From assembly GCF_026210795.1 (NCBI RefSeq), contig NC_089434.1:2604001-2668000 (forward strand): a DNA stretch of 64,000 nucleotides, given 5' to 3'. How positions within the stretch are numbered: position 1 is the first letter of the stretch; each line of letters starts with the position of its first letter. The position numbers and the translations under genes are program-made. The notes below the pieces were generated by a model that did no database searches, was not told the DNA's origin, and was given only the letters and a program-made list of their open reading frames with translations. Positions 33,113-42,561 of this stretch are shown piece after piece. This stretch comes from Rhizophagus irregularis. Taxonomy: Eukaryota > Glomeromycota > Glomeromycetes > Glomerales > Glomeraceae.

Positions 33113-34240
33113 ATGTCTGTTGTATTTCTTCGACCAGTTTCAGCTATTCTTCAGTATATCGTGACTATGTACAAGCTTATAAGTAAGGAAAAGCATGAAC
33201 CAGAAATTCGTGTTATGGTTGAATCAACTTTTGTTAAAATCTGGAAATCCTTAATACCATCACTTCAGTTTATGTCCTCAAAATCCAATTTGTGTGAAAA
33301 TTGTAAGACAATGAAAATGGACATTCAATATATTACACAACATGAAAAAAAATTGGATTTTACAGAAAATTATTTAAATCATTTAAAATGTACACAGCAA
33401 GAGCGAGATTATTACAATTCCAATATTGCATGTGCAATTAAAGATAGCAAAAATAATCCCAATCCTTCTGGATCCCAAACTTTATACAAAACCTTTAAAG
33501 AAGTCGCTCATATTGCATATGACTGGATCCAAAATGTGCAAATTCCATATTTTTCACAACAAATAGGACCTTTATTTTTTAAAAGTTCTTGAAAAGTACA
33601 CATTTTTGGTATTTGTAATACCAGCAATTTTTCTCACACTCAACAGATCAATTATATAATTAATGAAAGTGAAATGCCTGATGATGGAAAACAAGGAAAG
33701 GGCGTTAAGTTTGCAATTTAAAAGTACAATTGTGGAGAAAAAAAATTAATTGTTACCTGTAATAATTGCATAGGACAAAATAAAAATAATTACATTTTAT
33801 TTTTTTATTCATGGTTGATTGATCGTAATATATATGATAAAGTTGAATTGAATTTTATGATACCTGGACATACAAAGTTTATTTGTGATGGGTGTTTTAG
33901 TCTGATTAAAGTTCTCTACTGAAAAAGTAAGGTAAATACCATAGATGATATAGTTTCAATTGTTAACCGTTCTAGTACTGCAAATAGTTTTAATGTTGCT
34001 CAGCGTTATTTAAATGGAGAAGGTTTTCAATATTATAATTTTAAGAAATACTTTCAAAGATTTAAAAAATTACCTCTTATTTAAAAATATCATCATTTTT
34101 ATTTTTCTTCATGGAATCCTGAGTTATCTTTTATAAAGATAGACTTGAAAATAATTACAAAAAAGCTACAGTTCGTACTTTTTCTTATTGTCCAGAGCAT
34201 AGCGAAGGACTATATAATTTTACGAAGGTTGATGACAATT
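33113..34240 (+). pseudogene. DUF7869-like transposon gene, C-terminal fragment
   Basis: Segments in order: VESTFVKIWKSLIPSLQFMS then SNLCENCKTMKMDIQY (a C-x2-C pair), a helical stretch (HEKKLDFTENYLNHLKCTQQ), YDWIQNVQIPYFSQQIGPLF, a stop at 33590, then QINYIINESEMPDDGKQGKG, IVTCNNCIGQNKNN, ELNFMIPGHTKFICDGCFSL, SIVNRSSTANSFNVAQRYL, YHHFYFSSWNPELSFIKIDL. The F-x-I-P-G-H-T-K-F block matches what I know of DUF7869 proteins, which are common in transposon-rich eukaryote genomes. Stops at 33590, 33721, 33920 and about 34083 show it is dead. Confidence 0.6.
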
Positions 34241-34340
34241 AGTGTCACGTGGCGATTTCTGATTATCCACACACGTCATTTCTGATTGGACCGCACAGCT
34301 ACATCAAAAATAAACAAGTAAAAAAGTTTATGATTACCTT

Positions 34341-34690
34341 TTTTTTTTAGATTTTGGCTAGTAAGTATATTTTTCTTTTAAACGACTTTCTTATTTTTTT
34401 CCTAGGGTTTCTGGATTTCTTGTATACATAGGACTGGTGAGTTGTTTTTTATTTGTTTTGCTTTAAAGAAACGTTTTTAGCGTTTCATTTTTATTTTCTT
34501 TATCTAGGAACACAGGTTTTTTTGTACATGCCGGACTTTTAAAGGTAAATTGTAAGGGCTTTTCTTACTTGTTTAACCTTAAAGAAACGTTTCTAACGTT
34601 TCATTTTTCATTTTTATTTTTTTAGGGATGCCAGATTTTTTGTACAAATTAAATTTTTAAAGATATTTGGATTTTTGTACAAATCTTTCG
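34341..34690 (+). repeat. Second intron-like array, 3-4 units
   Basis: Intron-like units at 34361-34405 (GTAAGT...CCTAG), 34437-34507 (GTGAGT...TCTAG) and 34545-34625 (GTAAAT...TTTAG) are separated by exon-like modules of 31-37 nt that share TTTTTTGTACATGCCGGACT-like sequence. The last two units carry a hairpin around the branch site: GAAACGTTTTTAGCGTTTC and GAAACGTTTCTAACGTTTC. The design is the same as at 22609-25136 but the sequences differ. A CACGTGG site and two TGATTGGA/TGATTATC blocks just upstream (34247-34290) could be promoter-like. No long frame results. Confidence 0.55.
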
Positions 34691-34691
34691 C

Positions 34692-35050
34692 TTAGGACTT
34701 ACAATGGTTTCCGTTTCCTAGTGATACTAATATTCTATCACCTATAATTAATTGTAAACCCCTTTCTTTAAAAAGACAAGAGAAATTATATAAAGAAATT
34801 GCACCCTATGTTAATATACGTGATTATTTTGCAATCTCTGGTAATAATATATTGTTTAAAATTTAAACCTTTTATTGTTTAAGGTTAATTTAATAATTTT
34901 AAATTTATTTTAGCAACTAGCACACTAATCGAAAAAGCTTTTTCTAGTAGTACTGATCTTATAAGTCAAAAAAAATGTAGTTTTTCAGCTGAAACAATCT
35001 GTGCTTGCATGTGCTTAAAATTTTGGTGGAAAATAGAATTGAAAAAATAA
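34692..35050 (+). pseudogene. hAT transposase, C-terminal dimerisation fragment
   Basis: Exon-like 34692-34840 encodes LQWFPFPSDTNILSPIINCK and YKEIAPYVNIRDYFAIS. A 73-bp intron with GTAATA donor and TTTTAG acceptor joins in phase to ATSTLIEKAFSSSTDLISQK, ETICACMCLKFWWK and a stop at 35048-35050. The pattern of a serine/threonine-rich LIEKAFSS segment, a hydrophobic KKCSF segment and a final CLKFWW helix matches the hATC dimerisation region at the end of hAT transposases. Everything upstream of it in the gene is missing or replaced by the intron-like array. Confidence 0.65.
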
Positions 35051-35699
35051 TTTCAATTTATTTTATGTAATAAATAATTTATATAAATAAATATATAAAT
35101 ATAAATAAATATAAAGGAATATAAATATTAATTTTTGACATAAAATAAATAAATATAATTACATAAATAAAATGCGTAAGTTTAACCTGGATAAACTTGA
35201 CTTGGTCAAGTCGATTCAAGTTCAGGTTAAAATATTTTTAAATTTAAGTCGAGTCAGATTAGATAATTTTATAATTTTAACTTAACTCAACTTGACTTGA
35301 TTTTGTTGAGTCAAGTACGAGTTACCTTTTAACTTGATTCAACTCAACTCGTCCAGAACTCTATGTAGAATAAAAAACATTACTTCATTATCCTTTACCC
35401 AATGCTTAAACCTTATCAGCAAGCATATTTATAGAAGGATTTGTGGTTAAAGCAAAAATGCGAATTATAGAAGATTTATGGTATTATTGGATGCATAAAA
35501 AATAAACAAATATGTGTTTTATTTTTATAGAATTAATAATAAAAGAATATTTGAAATTTTTTTTACACTATATACTGTATATTTTATTTAGTATATATAG
35601 GTATATATTCTAATTTAAAGGATGAGTCAAGGTTAAAATTGACTTTTACAGTCAATTATATCAATTTTTCATAAAATAATCACATAACAAGAAAAAGGT
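35051..35699. repeat. AT-rich DNA with AACTTGAC/GTCAAGT repeats ending in a hAT-like terminus
   Basis: Between 35180 and 35365, motifs CTTGACTTGGTCAAGTCGA, AACTCAACTTGACTTGAT and TTGATTCAACTCAACTCG alternate, and the block ends CCAGAACTCTA, resembling the right terminus of the hAT-type element at 31738-32540. The corresponding left terminus and target duplication were not found. The rest is AT-rich with no gene. Confidence 0.4.
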
Positions 35700-36768
35700 C
35701 AATATCAAATGTACTCAAAGATAATTCTCAACCAATTGCTAAACTAATTAGGTTCAGCACAAGGACAAAAGTTAACTGTTTTTGTGACAAATGTGAAGGA
35801 AAATTGGTCGATTCTCGCACACAGAGAAAACATGCAAGTTCATCAAGCCAATTGTCAATTCAGGAAGATATCGAAGCTGAATCATTTCAATAAAATACAA
35901 ATGATGAGTCATCTCAACAAAATACAAACGATGAGTTATATCAGTCAGCTAGGTTTAGTAGGCAACAAATTAAAGTTTCACAAAATACTGTTGATATAGA
36001 AGATATAGAAAAAAATTAAGAAACTGACGATTCTGATTTCAATTATTTATCTTGAGAACATGTATTAAGATATACTAAACTTTCAACAACTTTCACCGAA
36101 CTTTTCATTAATGACTTCGAACAATCAGAAGTTACCGAATCTGATACTGGCATTGATGATAATGACGATTCAGCAAATAATGAATATTCTGAAATTTTTG
36201 AGAACTATTTATGTCCTCCATTTGAACCATCAATTAATACAAAGGTGGTGAATAATAACCGAATATTATGGATTTTAATCTGGATTATGAGATTTTGAAT
36301 AAGGTTTAACCTTCCAGAAACAGGAACAGAATCATTAATAAAATTCATGAAACTGGTGTTAAGAGAAATCAGAGGTTCCAATTTTGATACATTTCCTGGC
36401 ACTTTGTTTCTTGCAAAAAATGCGCTTGGTTTTAAAGATCTATTTCATAGCTTTGTGCTGTGTCAAAAGTGTTATAAATTATATAATAAACAAGAATTAG
36501 AAAATTTTAATCAAGATGAAGATCTTACTGTAACGAAATGTCAACATATTGAATTTCCAAATTTAACAAGTTGTAGATTAAAGTAGTGTCAAATTCCATC
36601 ATACAACCGAATCTTATTAACAAATGAAAAACTAAGTTTGAAACCTAAATTAATATATCCGTTTGCTGGAATTTGTCAACAATTGAGGAAAATGTACAAT
36701 CGACCAAAATTTAAACAATTCCTTCGATACTGGGCAAATCATCCAAATCATGATAACATTTATTTATT
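35700..36768 (+). pseudogene. CACTA-type transposase, N-terminal half
   Basis: Pieces in order are VNCFCDKCEGKLVDSRTQRK (35767-35830; a zinc-binding-like pair of cysteines), an acidic region (SEVTESDTGIDDNDDSANNE), an ETGTESLIKFMKLVLREIRG segment at 36320, FPGTLFLAKNALGFKDLFHS and FVLCQKCYKLYNKQEL with a further C-x2-C, and KPKLIYPFAGICQQLRKMYN at 36645. The last block aligns with KPELIYPFVLIHQQLKTLYR at 7770 in the first transposase remnant, so both belong to one family. Reading ends where the small hairpin element at 36769 is inserted, after HPNHDNIY. Several stops are present. Confidence 0.65.
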
Positions 36769-36860
36769 GCATCTAGAGATATGAAATAACTACTATTAGA
36801 ATCGTCTTGATGAGATGATTCTGATGAGCTCTATTTTATTTTTCTGTGATCATTAGATGC
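36769..36860. mobile_element. ~92-bp hairpin element, fifth copy
   Basis: Starts GCATCTAGAGATATGAAATA and ends GTGATCATTAGATGC, with GAATCGTCTTGATGAGATGA in the middle. It is related to the four units in the centre of the large palindrome (11162-11795). Here it interrupts the transposase frame after DNIY, giving it at least one independent insertion. Confidence 0.5.
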
Positions 36861-38380
36861 GAAGTTATTAAATGAAATATTCTCTTTATATATAAAATGA
36901 AGATCATTATTAATCTTTGATAATGAATTATTTCTGATCTACAAACCCAACCACTTGATTTTTTTTTTAAAAAATGTTTTTCTCGTTATGAAAAATTTAG
37001 TAATTTTATTACAAAAATATTTTTTTTTTTAATATTTTTAATTATATGTATATTAATCTTATGAATTAATTTAAAATTCACCCTAGGTTATTTTTTAATT
37101 TTAATTACCTTAGGTGAAATTCACCTTCTTGATTTGTGTTACATTTCACAATTATTTATTTATTTATTTATCACGTTATGATTATAAATAAAAAAAATTT
37201 CTTTTCTAAAAAAGCTTTGTTATTAACACATATTAAACACTTTGACTCAGTTTTGTTACTTATATCTTGTGAAGCTACAGGTATTTCATACAATTCATAG
37301 TGTATTTATTTCTAAATTTCTTTCGTGTTATATTTTCTAACTTCAGAGCGTAATTTCGTAACTTTAGTCAAATGAAATCAACTTTCTTTATTAAGTGAAA
37401 GTTGTTCAGCTATGTCGAAACTACTTATATTTTGAATATTATAAGCGTAGGTATAATACTTGTAGAAATATTCATATTTTTTATAATAACAATAATTTTT
37501 GAATTTTTCATTTTCTGTTTGTTAATTTCAGAGCGTAATTTCACTACTTTAGTCAAATGAAATTGACTTCCTTTATTAAGTAAAAGTTGTTCACCGATAT
37601 CGAAACTACTTATATCTTATATTTCATGAGCATAGGTATAATACTTGTAGAGATATTCGCGTTTATATAATGGCAATAATTTTTGAATTTTTCATTTTTT
37701 GTTTATTAAATTCAGAGTGTAATTTCACTACTTTACTCAAATGAAATCAACTTTCTTTATCCGTATTTTTCATAATGGTACTAATTTTCGAATTTTTCTT
37801 GCTAAGAATATAATTTCACCATTTTGGTCAACATTTTAGCTATCAAATTTTATAATGCTTTAATAAAGTAAAGAGGAAAATTTTTAATTTATAATTTATT
37901 AAAAAATCAGTTTTACTTTACATGTATAAATTCTATAAATCATATGACCAGGTGATTTTCACCTGGGGTGAGCATTAAAATTACCCTAATCTTATAATTT
38001 TACATATATTAATATAGTAATTATTAAATATATTACTTAAATAAAATTAATTATAAATTATTAAAATAATTGATTTTTTTTAATAATTTAGACCATTTAA
38101 TATTTATTTATCACTTAATTTATAATAAAATATATTACTAATTTTTGTAAAATGTTTAATTTATTAAAAAATATAAAAATCACAAAAGTAATGCATAACT
38201 TTTTTCTGATAAATTGTGTTGTACTTGAAAAATTAACAAATCAATCTATATTACATTTTGGTAGTTTACATCATAAATAATTTATATTTAAAATTTTATT
38301 TTGATTGGCTTTAATTTGATGTCAATACATGTGATTAAAATTCATATTCAAAGGTGATGCGTTACTTTTGTAAGTTACTG
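36861..38380. repeat. AT-rich DNA with ~184-bp tandem repeat
   Basis: Units starting CAGAGCGTAATTTC lie at 37344-37528 and 37529-37712, with a partial third at 37713-37800. Each contains AGTCAAATGAAAT, TATCGAAACTACTTATAT and AGGTATAATACTTGTAGA. The block is bracketed by inverted TTAGGTGAAATTCACCTT (37115) and CAGGTGATTTTCACCTGG (37950), so it may be one inverted-repeat element. No gene found. Confidence 0.6.
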
Positions 38381-38998
38381 TATATAATATTATAATATCA
38401 ATTATTATTATTAATTATTCATTATAATTATTATCAGTAATATCATTATTATTATATATATCTTTTGCAATTTCATTAGGATTATAATTATAATCTTCTG
38501 ATTCACTATTACTTTCTAATTTATTATCACTATCATTACTATTAGTATTTTGACTATTTTTACTTTCTCATTACTTAAATCTGTATCACTATTATCTTGT
38601 ATTAATATCAATATCTTTTGTAATAATTGGATTATTTAAATCAATAAAATTTTTCAACTGTAATGGATGCCATTCAATAATAACTTCAACATTATTATTT
38701 GACTTATCATTAATTATATTTGAATCTTCAAAATTGGAATCTTTATCTACTTCTTCAATTTCATTAAAATCTAATGAATGAATAATTTCTGTAATTTCTT
38801 CAGTAAAAATATTTTGTCTTTAATATACCAATTCCTAAACTCATGAATCATGTTAATTTAATCTTTGCAATTAAATATAACCAAATTTATTTGTACTAAT
38901 TTTGTCTATTTTGTAAACTTATAAATCATATTAATTTAATCTTTATATTTAAATATAATCAAATTTATTTATATACTAAAAAGTGAACAATTTTGTCT
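38381..38998 (-). other. Low-complexity region with possible acidic protein fragment
   Basis: On the minus strand, about 38820-38605 is open and reads as an Asn/Asp/Glu-rich segment (TEEITEIIHSLDFNEIEEVD, VEVIIEWHPLQLKNFIDLNN) before stops. It could be the tail of a transposase gene or chance reading of an AAT/GAT-rich repeat. The plus strand is a TATTATTATCATTA-type microsatellite. Confidence 0.3.
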
Positions 38999-39215
38999 AC
39001 TTATTTGCAAATTTGTGATACTGTAAATTATTTGCAAATTATTTGTGATACTATAAATTATTTGCAGATTTGCAAATTATTTGTAATACTATAAATTATT
39101 TGCGGATTTGTGAATTATTTGTGAGTTTGCAAATTTGCAGATTATTTGTAATACTATAAATTATTTGCAGATTTGTGAATTATTTGTGGGTTTGTGGATT
39201 ATTAGATTACTAAGT
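38999..39215. repeat. Minisatellite, TTATTTGCAGATTTG type
   Basis: Variants of AAATTATTTGCAGATTTGTG and TTATTTGTAATACTATAAA alternate about ten times. No coding content. Confidence 0.75.
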
Positions 39216-39954
39216 GCAATTGATTTTTAAAACCCGCAATATTGCAGATTTTAGAAATTAATTGAGGACCCATTTTTACACTTTAGTCTTTTTGGTGAAT
39301 ATATATTTGATTTAGAGGACTTTATAAATTCTAATTATTTATCTTAGCCTTGCCTATATAAGAAAAAAGTTAGGTCTATCTGCGAAGAAAGATATTTTTA
39401 CAAGGATGGATATGTCAAATACTATAGATCTCCACCAGAAAAATGTGCATATTCTGCTGTAATAGGCTGACTTTTTCTACAATACATGTCAAACCCATTT
39501 ATAAGAAAAATTGATTAGAGAGTCGCAAAAAGAGTGAATAAGATTTGTAACTTTGGCCAAAGACGCTAAAGTAAAGGAATTTTGAATATCTATAATAAAA
39601 GTGAAAATAAGTTTTAAGATTACTAATATTAAATTATTTTATATAGCTCATTTTATCTGCCAATACATAAAAAATTAATTTAAAATGATCAGTCTAATTT
39701 GGCCTAAATTTAATATATTAAAAACTTAAATTAGATTTATTATAAAAACAAAATAATCAGCCAACTTAATTTTAGCCAGTTTAATTTCAGTCAAAATTAA
39801 AACGATTTTGGCCAGAATTATGAAATCTGAATTTAATAAAAAATCATATGCTAGTTCAGATCTAACTTAAATTCTGAATCCCATTTGCAGTCTTTAATGT
39901 AAAGATATTAACTTTAAAAGATATTATATACTGTATAAAATAATCTCAAAAAGT
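39216..39954. other. AT-rich intergenic DNA
   Basis: No gene is supported. A TTTTGGCCAGAATTATGAAA stretch near 39807 is related to the GGCCAGAATT termini seen at 18308 and 21673. Confidence 0.4.
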
Positions 39955-40580
39955 CAAATCAGAAAAAGCTACACTAACAATTGCTTCCCTTTTTTTAGAA
40001 ATGTTTATTACTGAATTTTATAAGGTTATTTGGCAACCACGTTGTGACATAGTTGCAGATTGGGAACGTACAAAAGGAATTAAAAAGCAAGATTTAAGGA
40101 AAAAAATATCAGCACAACAACGTATCGTATATGAAAGAATTCCAACCCAGCAAGTGGAAGATGGTACATATGACCTGAAGGGAAGAAAAAAATTTTCAAA
40201 CGTGGTGAACAGTGGTCAGTTGCTTTAGAAAAAACAAGACAATATATAAATCAATTTATTAAAAATGGAAATAGGGTAATTTGGAAGGCATATAACAATC
40301 TCAAATTATATAAATACAAATATAGTTCTTCTTTTTGTTTAGAGGGTAGTGAAAGCATTTACTAAAGCCATATGATGATGATGATCCTATATAATCTGAT
40401 AGCTACTATGGGAGGATATAGGTGAATTTCATAAGGTGATGGTAGGGCACGGGAGCAATCTTATGGACGGGGGACCGGTTTGGAGTTTTAAACAAATTAA
40501 TTATACATGTAACAGAACTTTCTGTCTTTTATATAATTAATAAACTCACAAATTGCACTACCTTGCAAAAAAAAAAAAAA
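39955..40580 (+). mobile_element. 5'-truncated LINE fragment with 18-bp target duplication
   Basis: The insertion is flanked by direct repeats AAAATAATCTCAAAAAGT (39937-39954 and 40581-40598) and ends in an A run (40567-40584, overlapping the repeat). The open stretch from 40001 (FYKVIWQPRCDIVADWERTK) looks like the last part of a LINE ORF, followed by a GC-richer 3' UTR (GGGCACGGGAGCAATCTTAT, GGGGGACCGGTTTGGAGTTT). Its sequence is not related to the tandem LINE at 1-6979, so it is a second family. The structure fits target-primed reverse transcription with 5' truncation. Confidence 0.75.
40001..40228 (+). pseudogene. LINE ORF2 C-terminal fragment
   Basis: A 75-codon open stretch inside the truncated LINE. 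The sequence KVIWQPRCDIVADWERTKGI followed by a basic region resembles the end of LINE polyproteins after the RT, but no catalytic motif is present. The frame is lost near 40200 and continues in another frame as EKTRQYINQFIKNGNRVIWK. Confidence 0.5.
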
Positions 40581-40598
40581 AAAATAATCTCAAAAAGT

Positions 40599-41429
40599 TA
40601 TTATATTTTATAATTAAATAATTTTTTTTTATATTTTAAAATTTTTTAATTTAAAATATAAAGTGTATAAAGGATTAGCTTTCAAATAAAAAAAATTTGA
40701 GTAATTTTATTAGAAACTTATATATTTTTATGCAATATGAAAATTACCAAGTATTTTTAAAGAAATCTGGCAAATTTATGTAATACTATATATTACTTAT
40801 TACATTTAAATAAATAAGCTGCTTAATAAGACATAAACATTAATCCTATAAAAAATTTTATGTAAATATAATATATTTATAGGAATAATAAAAATATAGA
40901 ATAAATTCTAATGTTAAATTTTACCAAAAAGAAAAAATAAAATAAAAAAATTATTATTAAATATTTTTCAAAAAAAACTTTAATTTATAATTTACCTAAG
41001 AATCTGAGTAAATTATTATATAAAAATTGGAAAAAATAATTAAAAGCATTAACTCATAATCCAGTGATTAATTTATAGTTTTCAATGTTCTTTTAAAAAT
41101 AAAAAAAAAGATATCAGATTAGTAGATTGTGAGATAATTGTCAAAAATTATTTTTTGAGGATTGAATTTCAAATCTGCTTTCTTTTGCAAAAGTAGTTTT
41201 TTGTAATTAGCTCATAATATACTGGTCCAATTTTAATATCTTTTTTTTTTATTTTAAAAAAGGTATTAAGAGTTATAAAATAGCTTAAGGATTCGTTAAA
41301 ATACAATTACTAGATTAGATGTATATTATGAAATCAGTCACGTGATAAACTTTGGATTTGGTAATTAACATTTCTTACCTAAAATAGAAATCAGCTGGTA
41401 ATGTGATTATCAATACCGTTTATTATAAT
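40599..41429. other. AT-rich intergenic region upstream of the DUF1279 gene
   Basis: Nothing coding seen. A CACGTGATAA site at 41340 lies about 90 bp before the first ATG of the next gene and may belong to its promoter. From here on, transposon remnants become sparse and genes dense. Confidence 0.45.
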
Positions 41430-42314
41430 ATGATAAAATCTACAAATCTCTTTCTTCCTTTTACTGATAAAATGTTAATCAGTACCATGTCGATAACAAA
41501 AGGAGCGTTCGCAACGGTTTTAAAGAATTCAAATTTTCGAATATCTTCGGTATTATTATCCAATACATTAAAAAATTCAACTAACAAGCTTATTTCATCA
41601 AAAAGAAATAGCAACAACATATTAGCACACTTAAAAAATCAATATCAATACCAAGCATTTATTGACGCAAAGGATGCTACAAGACAACAATCGATACTAA
41701 GATTATCATCCTTAATGAATTATCATAATTCATTTCGTAATTCATTTTCTTCATTACAATCGCCAAAAAAAAATTCCACATTCAACACTAATTTCTTATA
41801 TTCTAAAAAGAATTCACAGTCGAGGAATAATTTAACATCTATTTCAAAAGATTCTTCCTCAAAAGTAACTTCTGTAGAAACTGATACAGTCGAGGGAAGA
41901 AGTATGACAGAAAAATTTAAAATATTGACAAAAAAATATGGAGTATCAGCTATAGTAGTATATTTAGTAATTTCAGCATTGGATTTAGGACTAACATTTA
42001 TTCTTATCCAAATTGGTGGAGCTGATCGTGTTAGAAAAGTTGAAGACTGGTTTACGGAAACTTTTGGTAGTTGGATCGTCTTACGAAAAGATCCTAACAC
42101 TAATACACCTAAAACTGACAATACTGAGAATGACACTGCTGTTAATGGTAATAAATCTAATAAAACGCCGTCGTGGGCTAGCACGTTAGTTATTGCTTAT
42201 GGTATACATAAACTATTAGTTCCTTTTAGATTAGGAGTAACCGCTGCTGTCACTCCTCCTATAGTTAAAAAATTAAAAAGAATGGGCTGGAATATTGGTG
42301 GTAAACATGTGTAA
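41430..42314 (+). CDS. Mitochondrial DUF1279 (FAM210-like) membrane protein
   Basis: Single-exon gene. The ATG at 41430 is the first in frame; later in-frame ATGs at 41472 and 41487 are alternatives. The long N-terminal part is rich in Ser, Asn, Lys and Arg with few acidic residues, as expected for a mitochondrial presequence plus low-complexity linker. The DUF1279 domain begins near MTEKFKILTKKYGVSAIVVY, then a transmembrane segment (LVISALDLGLTFILIQIGGA), an amphipathic WFTETFGSW region, and a second hydrophobic portion (WASTLVIAYGIHKLLVPFRL) leading to TPPIVKKLKRMGW. An Asn/Thr-rich insertion of about 25 residues splits the domain. In animals FAM210A/B proteins act at mitochondrial membranes; that role here is inferred. 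The gene is convergent with the UBE3D-like gene, with 247 bp between them. Confidence 0.85.
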   Translation: MIKSTNLFLPFTDKMLISTMSITKGAFATVLKNSNFRISSVLLSNTLKNSTNKLISSKRNSNNILAHLKNQYQYQAFIDAKDATRQQSILRLSSLMNYHNSFRNSFSSLQSPKKNSTFNTNFLYSKKNSQSRNNLTSISKDSSSKVTSVETDTVEGRSMTEKFKILTKKYGVSAIVVYLVISALDLGLTFILIQIGGADRVRKVEDWFTETFGSWIVLRKDPNTNTPKTDNTENDTAVNGNKSNKTPSWASTLVIAYGIHKLLVPFRLGVTAAVTPPIVKKLKRMGWNIGGKHV

Positions 42315-42561
42315 AAATTTCAATATGAAGTTTGATAAGTAGATTTTTACTTTTAATGTAAAAATAAAATTTCGATAAATAAGTTAGAATAAAAAAAAAA
42401 CCAAAATTAGAATTAATTTAGCTTAGTTTCATGAATTCTTTAAATCAAATAAAATTGGCAAAGCCAAATCTTTTTCAGCTTAAATATATTTTTTTCTTCA
42501 TTGGTTCATCATCATCATAATATACTTGTTTAATAAGAACTCTATTATTTGTCTTGGTAAT

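Noticed and set aside
40567-40598. A-rich run as a gene polyadenylation signal
   Set aside because: It is the A tail of the truncated LINE, overlapping its target duplication.
41723-42184. Minus-strand 153-codon open stretch
   Set aside because: It is antisense to the DUF1279 gene and has no domain features.
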